This document shows, piece after piece, positions 15,201 to 23,994 of a stretch of 37,482 nt of DNA. The stretch is from positions 1 to 37,482 of the IMG/VR virus record IMGVR_UViG_3300006929_000042; one strand, given 5' to 3'. The notes beneath the pieces are model-generated. The model ran no database searches and was not told the origin of the DNA. It was given only the letters and a program-made list of their open reading frames with translations. The position numbers and the translations under genes are program-made. Source of the DNA: a virus. Each line of letters begins with the position of its first letter. Position 1 is the stretch's first letter.

Positions 15201-18200
15201 ATCTGGTAATCCAAATTTTAGCATACCCGGTGTATTAGATGACAAAGGAATTAGAAATTTTATTTTAAGAACTGTGTCTATTCCTAGTGATTTAAATTTA
15301 CAAAATAAATATAATAAAATATTAAATAGATTAAAAAAAGACAGTAAAGTCGTTAATATTTTAACTGAATCAATACAGTTAACTCCTGAAGATGCTTTCG
15401 TATTAAAAAATAAATTAGACAATATATATGCAAAAGATAGAAGTTCAGATAATACTAAAATAGAAGATTTGTTTAGCATTATGACTAATACAAAATTAAA
15501 TAGTGTTAAAAATCAAATGCAAGAACACATTTTAAATTTTGGAGATAATGCTAGAATAGATATTTTAAATATGTTAAATCAACAAAATATTATAAAAAGA
15601 AATGTAGATGGAAATCTAGACATTATAGAAGAAAATTTAACTATAGAAAAATTTGAATTAATAAAAGAAAATATAACTAGAGCTGGTTTACCTTCTGAAA
15701 TAGTCCAAAAAAATATAGACGAAAGAAGAGAAATAAGAAGAAAATATATTAAAGATTCTTCAGATGTTTTAAATGAAAAAAATGCATCATTAAGTATTGA
15801 CCAATTTTTCTCAAAATATAAATTTAAAGTTACATTGGATAATGGAACTATATCATATGAAAGTCATGCTAATAAAGACAACATTTCAAAAAGAAACTTT
15901 TTTAATGATTTAATATTTGAAGACAATGAAAAAGCAATTAATGGTGAGAAAGTAGATGAAGTTAAAATCATTAACGAAGAATCTATAAAAAGAATTAGTG
16001 AACAATTAGTTACAAATAAAAATGAAGAGTTTAAAGATTTATCAACAGAGAAAAAAGATAACATTATTCAAGATATTAATCAGATAGCATTTGGAACTAA
16101 AGATAGAGTTGAAATTAGAAAAATAAGTATTAGAAATAATGAATTGTCAATTGACGAAAATAAAGAATTAATGCAAAATAATCCCGTTCATCAATATTTT
16201 AATTCATTAGGGTTAGATTACGGAATATTTGATAATAGTGTAGTTTATACAGAATTTAATAGGTCTGGAAATTTAATAGAAAAAACATACAATATTCTTC
16301 AAACTGAAAATATACCAAAATTACTTAGGTCAAGAATAAAAGAAACAAGAGATAGGGTACAAAAAACTTTAGCAAATAAAAATCTTAATCCTAATGATGT
16401 ATTTTCTTCTGACCCAAATGATATAGGAATAAAAAAATTAGATGTTTATGATGGAATGGATAGTATTTTAATAAATACAATTGACCAACAAAAAATAGTT
16501 GATGATTTTTACAGATTTCATAAAGAACATATAAACAAAGTAGATACAAAAACAAAAAGAGTTTTAGATAATATTAAAAAATCATTTGACGATACTGAAA
16601 GTATTTATAAATATAAAGATGAAAAAATAGAACACGCTACTAGATTTTTAATTTTTGAAGTTGGATTTAAAAGCAAAGATAATGATTTACTTTATAGCAT
16701 ATTAAATGAAACAGACCCAACTAGAGTAGACAAATACATAAAAAGATTAAAATTAATTACTACAAAGAATTTTGTTAGACCTACAGTTGAATATTTAAAA
16801 TCTGTACAAAAAGCAAGAGAAACTCTATTGGGTAAAGAAGACAATGTTGTAAAATTAATTAATAATAGATTGGCAAAAGAAGGTCACAATGTTGTTGTGT
16901 GGGATGATGAGGGGACTGAGTCTATGTCTCAAATTATACAAGATTTAAAAAACGAATATCCCGAATATGAAAACATTGATTTAGAAAATACAATAGGAAA
17001 TGCTCATGGCCAAGTTTCTGGATTTGACAGTATAAGTTTTATTTCTAAAAATGCTATGTCAGAATACCATGCATACATGGGGCATGACCCTAACTCTACA
17101 AACCCTATAAAGCCTGTTATATCGTCTCAGGGAGAAGGAAAAACTCTTTTGTATGGTAAGACCTTATTTGTTTATTCCCCTGCTTTAAATGGGTTTTTTG
17201 ATAATAATCCAACAGTTGATATTTTACTTACAAAATCTGGAGCTAAGGCGTATGATGGAATAGATGATGGAAATAAAGATGATATTAATTTTATAAAAGG
17301 AAAAAGATATACTGATTTAAATACTGGTTCTTATTCTAATTTAATAAAAACAATTGATATTAACGCTTTAGGATTAAGACCAGAGAAAGATGCTAATTTA
17401 TTATCCGCTAGTGTATCTGATGCTGATTATAATTACATGAATACAAAAGAACATGGAGATGCTTTTGCAGAAATATCTGAAGAGTTAGATTTAAATTTAG
17501 ATGCCATGAAGGAAATAATGAGAGACCCTTATAAAATGAATGCTTTTATGAGGACTAAAATGGAAGAGGGAAAAATACCACAAGATTCACAAGAAGGTTC
17601 ATTGCAAAATTTAAGTAATTTAATGTATTATTTAAAATTAAGTGAAAATGATTCTAACATATCAGCAGACCCTACAGATTATAGTGTAAATCAAGTACAA
17701 AAATATTTAGCTAAAGAATATATAGATAATATTTTTTCAGATAGAAGAGCAATAGTAAATAGAATTTACAATGATATAGAAACTGAATCTTATAGATATG
17801 GAGGACAAGCTCCATTAATTGTTTCTGGTAAAAGCCATTTAGGCAAAGATAAAAAAACAAGATTATTACCTACTTTATTTAACAAATTAAATAATATGGT
17901 AGTAAGAGGTCAGATAATGTTACCATTTAAAGAAAAAGAAACTAAATTATCTGAACTTGGTAGTAAAAAAATAAGAATAGTTCAAAATGATAGAATATTA
18001 ACTGTGAAAGAATTTGTTGAAGAAATTACTCCGTTTATTTCAGAAGAGGATTTAAGTATAATTGGAAACATTGAAGATATGCTCTCTGTTGATGCTACTT
18101 TAGAAACTGCTCATGATTTAATAGAATCTATTCAAGAACTTACTGAAACAAGATATGAAATGGGTATTATCTCTAGACGTAATCCAAGAACAAGACCTAA

Positions 18201-20943
18201 TGATATAACATTATTAGGATTAAAAGGTTTTTTAGATGAAAGTCAAGGATTGGGAGTAGAGATTAATAGTTTTGATGTTGCTAATGTATACGAAGGTGAC
18301 TATGATGCAGATAAAGTAGATTATTTTTTCGCACACGATGATTATATGTTTGATTATATTAAAAGAAATCAATCTTATTTTGTTCAAGGTATTGACCCTT
18401 CTGATTTACAAGGTAGTCCAACATTTACATTTCAAATGGAATCAAGTTCTTCAAGAGATGCAATTCTTTCTAAAATAGGTAGTTCAATATCTTTTAAACA
18501 AGGAATAGGGATTGTACAAAAAACACCTAGAAAAATTAATTATTTACAAAATTTAGGAAGTAATGAATATTTATTTGACGAAGACCAAAGAGAGCCTTGG
18601 GATGAACATACTAGAGTTAATCCATTTACTAATGAATTAATTGGGCCGTCTTTATTATATAAAAGTGGTGAAAATGAATATGTAACTGTTGACACAGAAA
18701 CATTAGCATATTTTCAAAGAGCTGCTTTAGAAGTTCAGTATATTGTAGATGGTTCTAATAAATTGAATCCAAATATAGCAGGAGATATATATGATTGGAC
18801 AGATGGATTTTTGTTTCCTGAAAATTCAAAATCAATGTCTCCAAAACAAGCAAATGCTAAAGATTTAAAACAAATAATAGAGAATGGCCAAACTGCTAAT
18901 GGATTAAGAGTAAGAATATTTCAAAAATTTACATTAGATGAAAGTTCTAAGAAATATAAAACAACTAATAATTTAAATGATGCTGATAAGTTAATTATAA
19001 AAGAATTTTTAAATCAACAAAACAAATTATTAAATGCTTTTGGTGATAAAACTTATACTGAAGGTTCTCCTAGAAAATCTACATTTTATGATTTATATAA
19101 TGGCAGTAGAATATTTAGAGATTTTCATAGAAATGTTTATCAAGGATTAAATAAAGCGTTATTTTATAAACAAAAATTTCTTAGTTCTGGTGATAAAAAT
19201 TATTTAACAAATATATTAGATTCTGATAACAAAGCATTTGAATCTATACAATCCAATGTTCAAGATATATACGATGGAAATGGAGGTAGTTATTTAGATA
19301 GAATGGCTGTTACAATTGCTAAAAGTGAATTTATGGAAGATAAAAAGCAATACAATTTAGATATAGAAACATATACTCAAGTTGACAATTGGTTTAATTC
19401 ATTTTTAGGTGATGTTGCTGATGGTGACGGTGATTACAAAGACGTTACAAAAACAAATTTAAATAATTTCATGACTAGTATTGATGGTCAAATTGAACAA
19501 GCTGTTGATAAAAAAGCAAAAAAAGTAGTTCAAGATACAAAAAAATTCAATTCATATATATCTACTATTAAAAGACTATCTAAGAAAAAAGATTTTATTA
19601 AAAAAAGTTCTTATGGATGGAGATGGAAAAATCATAAAATAAAAGCATTAGATTATGTTATAAATAAATTTCAACAAAAAGTTAAAGATGAATATGGAAA
19701 AAATATTCAAAAAATTGACCCAAGAAAATTAGAATATAAAAAATATGTATCTATTGAAGATAGTGGAATTGTAAAATCTGTAATTCACAAACATGCTTTA
19801 GATTCTTTTTTAAAAAAACTAAGCCCTCAATACGACAATTGGACTGAAACATTGGGAGACAAAGATAGCGATGCAAGAAAAGATTTGCAATCTGTAAAAG
19901 ATTTTAACGCTAAAGTTCTTGGAGGTAATACATTATTAGATGAAATACTTCCAAATAATAAAAATACTATTCTACAAGATAAAAGAATGTTTGATTTTAT
20001 TCAACAACATAAAATTGGAATTAGTAATGTTTGGGAATTAAGACAAAAATATTTAATTAATAAAATAAATAAACATGGGATTAATTTTCTTTATGCATAT
20101 ATGGAACCAATAAGAGACAGAGATTCTATAGGTATTTTTAATAATAGACCTGTTGCTATTCCATATAAAGAATCAAAGAGGTATTCGCATGGAATACAAT
20201 TATTAACAGCAATGGCTAAGGGTGATAAAAATTTATATGCAATGTTGAAACAAGACGAATTATTTGACACTAGTTATTCTTTGCAAGCAGAATCAAATAT
20301 TCATTTAAGAGAGTTATTGCAAGCCAATGAACATTATAGAAGATTTTTTGAAAAAGATACAGAATTAATGGATTTAACTAATCCTTTAGTAGATAGATAT
20401 AAATTAATGGGTTTTGATAAGGGAATGGAAAAAAGATTAAATACAAATAATGATTTTAGTTGGTCTGCTCAATTATTAGCATCTGACCCATTATCAACTA
20501 TTAATAAATCTACAATAGAAATTTATAGAGATTTTGTTGAAAGTTATACCGATAAAACAAATGAAGATTTTATTAAATTTGTTCAAGAATTAAATGACTT
20601 AGATGAATTTTCAGCGAGAAATGATTATATTAATCCAATAAGATATATGAAAAAAAGATTAGACTTAGATGAAGGATTTAGAAAATTAAGTAAAAATAAT
20701 ATATATAATGTTGTAGGAGTTGATGGAAAACCTAGCAATCTTTTAGACAATGAAAGATACTTAGGAAATAAATTTTTTAAATTTAAACCTAAACTTGTTA
20801 AAACAAATGAAAAATTAATATCTATGTTGAAAAACATGAGAGAAATGAAAGATGAATTAAATAGAACCGTTAGAGAAAATCCTGTTAGAGATTCTGGATT
20901 TGAAACAATTAGAACATTAAAGGAGATGAGAGATTGCCTGTAA
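12265..20943 (+). CDS. Giant virion protein, candidate ejected double-psi-barrel RNA polymerase, 2892 aa
   Basis: Seen: residues 1-530 include Gly/Ala-rich hydrophobic stretches (GAAAGTYEFAESFTFG, VLGGVGTGVGYLVGAPV, VFGFAAGTAVNATAAFF) like those of phage ejection proteins. The rest is helical, Lys/Asn/Asp-rich. Residues 1971-2016 contain Arg-Arg-Asn-Pro, then Asp-Ile, Gly-x-x-Ile-Asn and Asn-x-x-x-Gly-Asp-Tyr-Asp-Ala-Asp. Known: in beta-prime subunits, eukaryotic RNA-silencing polymerases and the crAss-like phage polymerase, an Arg-x-Pro segment lies about 40 residues before the metal-binding Asp-x-Asp-Gly-Asp. Here Gly is Ala, but all three Asp (2012, 2014, 2016) are kept. Inferred: a virion-packaged RNA polymerase that enters the cell with the DNA. 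This fits the ejection cassette and the absence of any other phage polymerase gene here. Alternative: a large structural cargo protein with a chance motif. ORF certain; enzyme role probable, not proven. Confidence 0.9.
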   Translation: MPMSKAALERARQLIKERNANQLDPIQSLNVYGISEKEKEKELTARERFEQQREEERKTITNFQSNFSEPKNIPSEQNLGILKNVGESLYKGAAAGTYEFAESFTFGVPGLIEAGIKDVGIQKTIRDYQEEDLFAKVLGGVGTGVGYLVGAPVKLTSKILGKGASVLASNLLGKQTTRSAVSAITKSADKASKLSKSVKKELSDEVSKVVTKTASSVGIKTSTASNTFAQSFAKNINTRIQSLLKSGQINSAQAKAMREMATVVGSKGVPVNTLQTIAKAKYGQGYAGRFMSEFLEDAFVFSFADGLMSVSRQGQQVLRGESDSIKTGFNPFDESFLEVGSVAREMVFGFAAGTAVNATAAFFQPLNKFMKSKVDFFQGVRGLLGKNDYKGKDLKYLTKQLIHYGEQNRYNNFSTKMIFTKNGIKDNVDLYKFAKANDKLSETRLKDLLRQELGDDAEKEAIKWLMSTRKKYAKEIIKESTKEGFQNYRILFPRMMATGAAMSGTQMLQTYIDEDTLNLNATDYIASFIIGGFTMRRGNFGRIDIDTKINKLRHGLEGLGIKSENTFYSSTLSGGNERFGVGLLRDNEELTSYLKEEGIVSDEDETITNYEFKNDEKSFYNFDTAEPTDPYANRMNVLSGLMEADYEYSRTLDQITDKQASKIMNLLEKQGFKTVEDFNSVLEDRVDEATQGMEESLSGVLKNINRANHEDIVIKENKKGITIPANVKISNELFKKASDGEFKEWLSGKEGNEAEEELSDAIRSLETVIAVTEGLGASSFDQSQSVNKIESVETLKSIYDIVRKSESDINQSVSNKDGRLNFKFTELESYIVPMMRNIGNNNTKKIMSVLSEKNMDSKLMSLFLDSGMLIKEGDDIKLINDYKDINTSEDASKIDLGKIHGILKALGEFKITETPNPNVIEKTQIASLQNQLNSLGVKVDLLNRKNMEFMYQLVLNDINKLRLKNSVVDPADIDFIIQQSGNPNFSIPGVLDDKGIRNFILRTVSIPSDLNLQNKYNKILNRLKKDSKVVNILTESIQLTPEDAFVLKNKLDNIYAKDRSSDNTKIEDLFSIMTNTKLNSVKNQMQEHILNFGDNARIDILNMLNQQNIIKRNVDGNLDIIEENLTIEKFELIKENITRAGLPSEIVQKNIDERREIRRKYIKDSSDVLNEKNASLSIDQFFSKYKFKVTLDNGTISYESHANKDNISKRNFFNDLIFEDNEKAINGEKVDEVKIINEESIKRISEQLVTNKNEEFKDLSTEKKDNIIQDINQIAFGTKDRVEIRKISIRNNELSIDENKELMQNNPVHQYFNSLGLDYGIFDNSVVYTEFNRSGNLIEKTYNILQTENIPKLLRSRIKETRDRVQKTLANKNLNPNDVFSSDPNDIGIKKLDVYDGMDSILINTIDQQKIVDDFYRFHKEHINKVDTKTKRVLDNIKKSFDDTESIYKYKDEKIEHATRFLIFEVGFKSKDNDLLYSILNETDPTRVDKYIKRLKLITTKNFVRPTVEYLKSVQKARETLLGKEDNVVKLINNRLAKEGHNVVVWDDEGTESMSQIIQDLKNEYPEYENIDLENTIGNAHGQVSGFDSISFISKNAMSEYHAYMGHDPNSTNPIKPVISSQGEGKTLLYGKTLFVYSPALNGFFDNNPTVDILLTKSGAKAYDGIDDGNKDDINFIKGKRYTDLNTGSYSNLIKTIDINALGLRPEKDANLLSASVSDADYNYMNTKEHGDAFAEISEELDLNLDAMKEIMRDPYKMNAFMRTKMEEGKIPQDSQEGSLQNLSNLMYYLKLSENDSNISADPTDYSVNQVQKYLAKEYIDNIFSDRRAIVNRIYNDIETESYRYGGQAPLIVSGKSHLGKDKKTRLLPTLFNKLNNMVVRGQIMLPFKEKETKLSELGSKKIRIVQNDRILTVKEFVEEITPFISEEDLSIIGNIEDMLSVDATLETAHDLIESIQELTETRYEMGIISRRNPRTRPNDITLLGLKGFLDESQGLGVEINSFDVANVYEGDYDADKVDYFFAHDDYMFDYIKRNQSYFVQGIDPSDLQGSPTFTFQMESSSSRDAILSKIGSSISFKQGIGIVQKTPRKINYLQNLGSNEYLFDEDQREPWDEHTRVNPFTNELIGPSLLYKSGENEYVTVDTETLAYFQRAALEVQYIVDGSNKLNPNIAGDIYDWTDGFLFPENSKSMSPKQANAKDLKQIIENGQTANGLRVRIFQKFTLDESSKKYKTTNNLNDADKLIIKEFLNQQNKLLNAFGDKTYTEGSPRKSTFYDLYNGSRIFRDFHRNVYQGLNKALFYKQKFLSSGDKNYLTNILDSDNKAFESIQSNVQDIYDGNGGSYLDRMAVTIAKSEFMEDKKQYNLDIETYTQVDNWFNSFLGDVADGDGDYKDVTKTNLNNFMTSIDGQIEQAVDKKAKKVVQDTKKFNSYISTIKRLSKKKDFIKKSSYGWRWKNHKIKALDYVINKFQQKVKDEYGKNIQKIDPRKLEYKKYVSIEDSGIVKSVIHKHALDSFLKKLSPQYDNWTETLGDKDSDARKDLQSVKDFNAKVLGGNTLLDEILPNNKNTILQDKRMFDFIQQHKIGISNVWELRQKYLINKINKHGINFLYAYMEPIRDRDSIGIFNNRPVAIPYKESKRYSHGIQLLTAMAKGDKNLYAMLKQDELFDTSYSLQAESNIHLRELLQANEHYRRFFEKDTELMDLTNPLVDRYKLMGFDKGMEKRLNTNNDFSWSAQLLASDPLSTINKSTIEIYRDFVESYTDKTNEDFIKFVQELNDLDEFSARNDYINPIRYMKKRLDLDEGFRKLSKNNIYNVVGVDGKPSNLLDNERYLGNKFFKFKPKLVKTNEKLISMLKNMREMKDELNRTVRENPVRDSGFETIRTLKEMRDCL
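18175..18312 (+). other. Candidate RNA polymerase active-site region (RRNP ... DYDAD) in the giant gene
   Basis: Codons 1971-1974 (18175-18186) read Arg-Arg-Asn-Pro and codons 2012-2016 (18298-18312) read Asp-Tyr-Asp-Ala-Asp, followed by Lys-Val-Asp-Tyr-Phe-Phe-Ala-His. The spacing (about 38 residues between Pro and the first Asp) and the intervening Gly-x-x-Ile-Asn match the layout of the catalytic barrel of beta-prime-type polymerases. The Ala in place of Gly is unusual. Confidence 0.55.
20919..20936 (+). promoter_or_regulatory. Ribosome site setting a TTG start inside the giant gene
   Basis: AAAGGAG at 20919-20925 lies 8 bases before TTG 20934, while the giant gene stops at 20943. This is the best ribosome site among the large late genes and explains a 10-base overlap and a TTG start for the 946-residue protein. 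Confidence 0.75.
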
Positions 20944-23774
20944 ATTGCAATGATGTAAAAAATCCATTAACATCTAGATTGTTGGATGGGATAGACGATT
21001 GGGCTAAAAATCAAGATACAATTGATAATATTAAAATGCCTTATCAAGCTGCTATATCAATGTTTGAAGCAAGGTTTAATATACCAATAGAAGGAGCTAT
21101 GCTTTTAGGTTCTAAAAAAACTAGACAATTTTTAGGATTAGGTTCTATTGAAGCATTTAAAGTTGATTTAAGTAAATATGTTGAAAATGTAAAAAAAGGA
21201 AAATTAACAAGTTTTGAATCATTAGAAGGATTTATGACTGGTACTATTCTTGGGAAAAAAGACCCTGTTTTATCAGAAACATTAAAAGGTATTAGGGATG
21301 TTGTAAACAACGATTCTTTAAGGCAGTATAAATCAAGTAAAGAATTTTTAGATATTGTTGATAAAATAAAAGCATCTGCTGGTTTAGACACAATACTTGG
21401 AAAAAGAAAATTTAATAAAGGATTAAAAGAACATAGAAGATTGCAATTGGATTATATAAAAGCTCTTGATTCTAAAGATAGTAATTTAATAGAAGAAACA
21501 AATAATAAATTAAAAGAATTTGAAAAAGGTGGAGTAGTTAATTCTTTTGTTGATTTTATAAAAATTATTGAAAAAACAGTACCAGAAGCTATTGATTTAA
21601 AATTTCAAGATGAAAAAACACTAGCAGATAATGGAGATAAAGAAGCAATTAAAAGAGTTCAAGATTATGAATCTGGAAAAAAATTAGTAAGATTAAACGA
21701 TAAAGAAAGTAATGATTATTTTAAAAGAGTAGGTATAGACGATTCTATATTACCAGCAGTTATTGATTATAATAAATTAATGGATAATTCCTATAAAACA
21801 TTAAGATTGGGAATAGAAAAAAAAATACAAACTATAATTAAAAAAATAGAAAATAAAAAAGGTTCTAGATTTACAATTGAAAAATTAGAAGAATTAGAAA
21901 ATAATTTAAAATCAAAATTAATGCCTAGATACAGCGAAGGTTATTTTCCTCATTATACAAATGAATTAAATATAAAATTTATGGAAAACTTAATGCCACA
22001 TTTTGATAAAATGGAAACATCTCAAATTGATGGTAAACATGATTCTTTAGATATTGATGACATTATTGATAATTTAAATGATGCTATACCTTCTTTTGGA
22101 AAATCCAGAACTCAAGGAACTAATTATGATTACAATAGAAACTTTATAGACGTAGTTAGTTCTTATATACAACAAGTAAATAAATTTAATACAAATGCTT
22201 TTTTAACAAATTCTCATTTTAATTCATTGGATTTAGCTAGAAAAATGTATGGAGATACTAAAGAATCTGATTATTCTCTTAAAATTGTAAATACAATAGA
22301 AAGTTTATACGGTTCAATGAATGGAACTACAGATGTTAGTGGTGCTACCAAAGAAATAAAACAAGCATTATTGTCTTATCAATTTTTTAATAAATTAGGA
22401 TTTAGTCCTAGGTCCGCTGTAAGAAATTATACTCAGGTACTTATGAATTTTTTTACATTTGGGCCTACTGCAATGTATCAATCTTATAAATATTTAAAAG
22501 AAAATCAATTAAGATTTGATATAGATGTTTTTTTAAAAGAATCTAATTTATATATGGACACTTCCGAAGCTGCTATTGAATCTAGTATTAAAGGTAAAAG
22601 CGCAGAACAGATTAGAATTAGAAAAATGAATGACAAAGGACAAATTGAATATTCTGATGAAGAAAATTTTGTTTATAAAGGTTCAAAGATATTTTCAAGT
22701 GGAATGAGTTATTTAGCCCAGAAAAGTTCTGTTTTTCATAGAGGAGTAGAAAATGCCAATAGAAAATTCACTGCTAAAATAGCATTTGGTCAAATTAATA
22801 AAGTAATGGATGAAAGTCCAAGATTTGATAGATATATACAAAATCAAATTGATAATGGAAAATTAAAAGGTAGTGTTTTAGAAAATAAAAGAAGATATGC
22901 TAAAGCATATGCTAAAAACATGGTTATATTAAATCATTTTGATTATGAATCTTATGCTAAAGCAAAAAACATGAAAGAAGGAATAGGTCAATTTGTTTTT
23001 CAATTTCAACATTATGGTATGGAATTTTTAGAAAGAAATTATTCTATAGTTAAAGAAGCTTATTATGATAAGCAAGTTTTAAAGAAAGAAAAAACAAAAT
23101 TTTCAGAATGGTTAAAAGACGCTAAGGGTGTTCATAAAACTATGAATATGACTATGGCTTATTTTTTAGGCCCTGCTTTAATAAGTTATATAAGTGGGTA
23201 TAATCAAACATTAGTAGAACATACGGCTAAAGAAACTTTAGAAGATATTTGGATGTTGTTGTTTTCAGATTTGGATGACGAAGAAGACAGAGAAAGATTA
23301 AATACGCAATTTTACGGAAAAGGAATTGTCACTTCAAAGTTAGGGCCTACTGTTGGAACTTTAATAGATGTAGGGGTAATGACAGAATTAATCAATGCTG
23401 ACAATGAGTATATTAATAACTTAGCTTTTTCAGTTGGAGAAGCTACTGATGATGATAATTTAGATATTGCAATGCAACAAATAAAATTATTTAATCAATT
23501 TGCTGGTAGAACTGTTGATAGATGGATACCAATGTCGGTAAAAACTCCTTATGGCCCTTTTTCTGCCGCTGCTCAAGAAGTTACAGTTTTTCCTAAAAAG
23601 AAAGATGAAAGAACATTTATAAAAGATATTAAACCTTTGTTAAAAGAAATAGCTCCAGAATATTATTTTGAAAAATTAGAAAAAAAATCTAAATCAAGAA
23701 AAAAATATGGAAATTTACCATTGGGATTAAAAAATTCATTATTGCATATGGAAAAAGAGGGCAAACGTAAATAA
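20934..23774 (+). CDS. Large virion/ejection-type protein, 946 aa
   Basis: Last gene of the late unit; TTG start with strong ribosome site. N-terminal two thirds are Lys/Glu/Asp-rich helix. Around residue 340 there is RYSEGYFPHYTNEL, and around residue 487 NKLGFSPRSAVRNYTQVLM, which resembles conserved spots of large phage polyvalent/cargo proteins. A hydrophobic stretch (MTMAYFLGPALISYISGY, about residues 740-757) may contact membrane during ejection. C-terminus basic. It probably travels in the virion with the giant protein, to which it is translationally tied by overlap. No enzyme motif that I can name. Confidence 0.75.
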   Translation: MPVNCNDVKNPLTSRLLDGIDDWAKNQDTIDNIKMPYQAAISMFEARFNIPIEGAMLLGSKKTRQFLGLGSIEAFKVDLSKYVENVKKGKLTSFESLEGFMTGTILGKKDPVLSETLKGIRDVVNNDSLRQYKSSKEFLDIVDKIKASAGLDTILGKRKFNKGLKEHRRLQLDYIKALDSKDSNLIEETNNKLKEFEKGGVVNSFVDFIKIIEKTVPEAIDLKFQDEKTLADNGDKEAIKRVQDYESGKKLVRLNDKESNDYFKRVGIDDSILPAVIDYNKLMDNSYKTLRLGIEKKIQTIIKKIENKKGSRFTIEKLEELENNLKSKLMPRYSEGYFPHYTNELNIKFMENLMPHFDKMETSQIDGKHDSLDIDDIIDNLNDAIPSFGKSRTQGTNYDYNRNFIDVVSSYIQQVNKFNTNAFLTNSHFNSLDLARKMYGDTKESDYSLKIVNTIESLYGSMNGTTDVSGATKEIKQALLSYQFFNKLGFSPRSAVRNYTQVLMNFFTFGPTAMYQSYKYLKENQLRFDIDVFLKESNLYMDTSEAAIESSIKGKSAEQIRIRKMNDKGQIEYSDEENFVYKGSKIFSSGMSYLAQKSSVFHRGVENANRKFTAKIAFGQINKVMDESPRFDRYIQNQIDNGKLKGSVLENKRRYAKAYAKNMVILNHFDYESYAKAKNMKEGIGQFVFQFQHYGMEFLERNYSIVKEAYYDKQVLKKEKTKFSEWLKDAKGVHKTMNMTMAYFLGPALISYISGYNQTLVEHTAKETLEDIWMLLFSDLDDEEDRERLNTQFYGKGIVTSKLGPTVGTLIDVGVMTELINADNEYINNLAFSVGEATDDDNLDIAMQQIKLFNQFAGRTVDRWIPMSVKTPYGPFSAAAQEVTVFPKKKDERTFIKDIKPLLKEIAPEYYFEKLEKKSKSRKKYGNLPLGLKNSLLHMEKEGKRK

Positions 23775-23781
23775 TCTGCCC
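23749..23781 (-). terminator. Terminator of the minus-strand operon
   Basis: Read on the minus strand: GGGCA (23781-23777), a 13-base loop, TGCCC (23763-23759), then CTCTTTTTCC. The hairpin spans the stop codon of the plus-strand 946-residue gene, so it ends leftward transcription just as it enters the late unit. Confidence 0.65.
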
Positions 23782-23795
23782 CCTTATCCTCTAGT

Positions 23796-23834
23796 CAGCA
23801 TAAGGAGATTATGCTGTAAATCTTTCTTTTTTAC
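23796..23834 (+). terminator. Terminator of the plus-strand late unit
   Basis: Perfect 8-bp hairpin CAGCATAA (23796-23803), loop GGAGA, TTATGCTG (23809-23816), followed on the plus strand by a T-rich run (TAAATCTTTCTTTTTTAC). The right arm begins exactly at the stop codon of the converging minus-strand gene. Confidence 0.75.
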
Positions 23835-23994
23835 TCATTTTAATTAACGTTTCTAATTGTTCAGTTGCTTCTCTAAATTTTTCTAACAATTCAATAATAA
23901 AATCTGAATCATTTTTTTTTACTGCTAATTTTATAGTGTCTTTTAAACTACTACAAGTTTTAATCCATACGTCTATACTATCTTTACATTCCAT
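23809..23994 (-). CDS. Small helical protein, last gene of early operon, 61 aa
   Basis: I choose the ATG at 23994, where AAGGAG lies just upstream, over an in-frame ATG at 24024. It then overlaps the end of the RuvC-like gene by 11 bases. Helical, amphipathic (FIIELLEKFREATEQLETLI), two Cys near the start. No known family. Its stop codon is part of the plus-strand terminator hairpin. Confidence 0.6.
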   Translation of the reverse strand: MECKDSIDVWIKTCSSLKDTIKLAVKKNDSDFIIELLEKFREATEQLETLIKMSKKERFTA

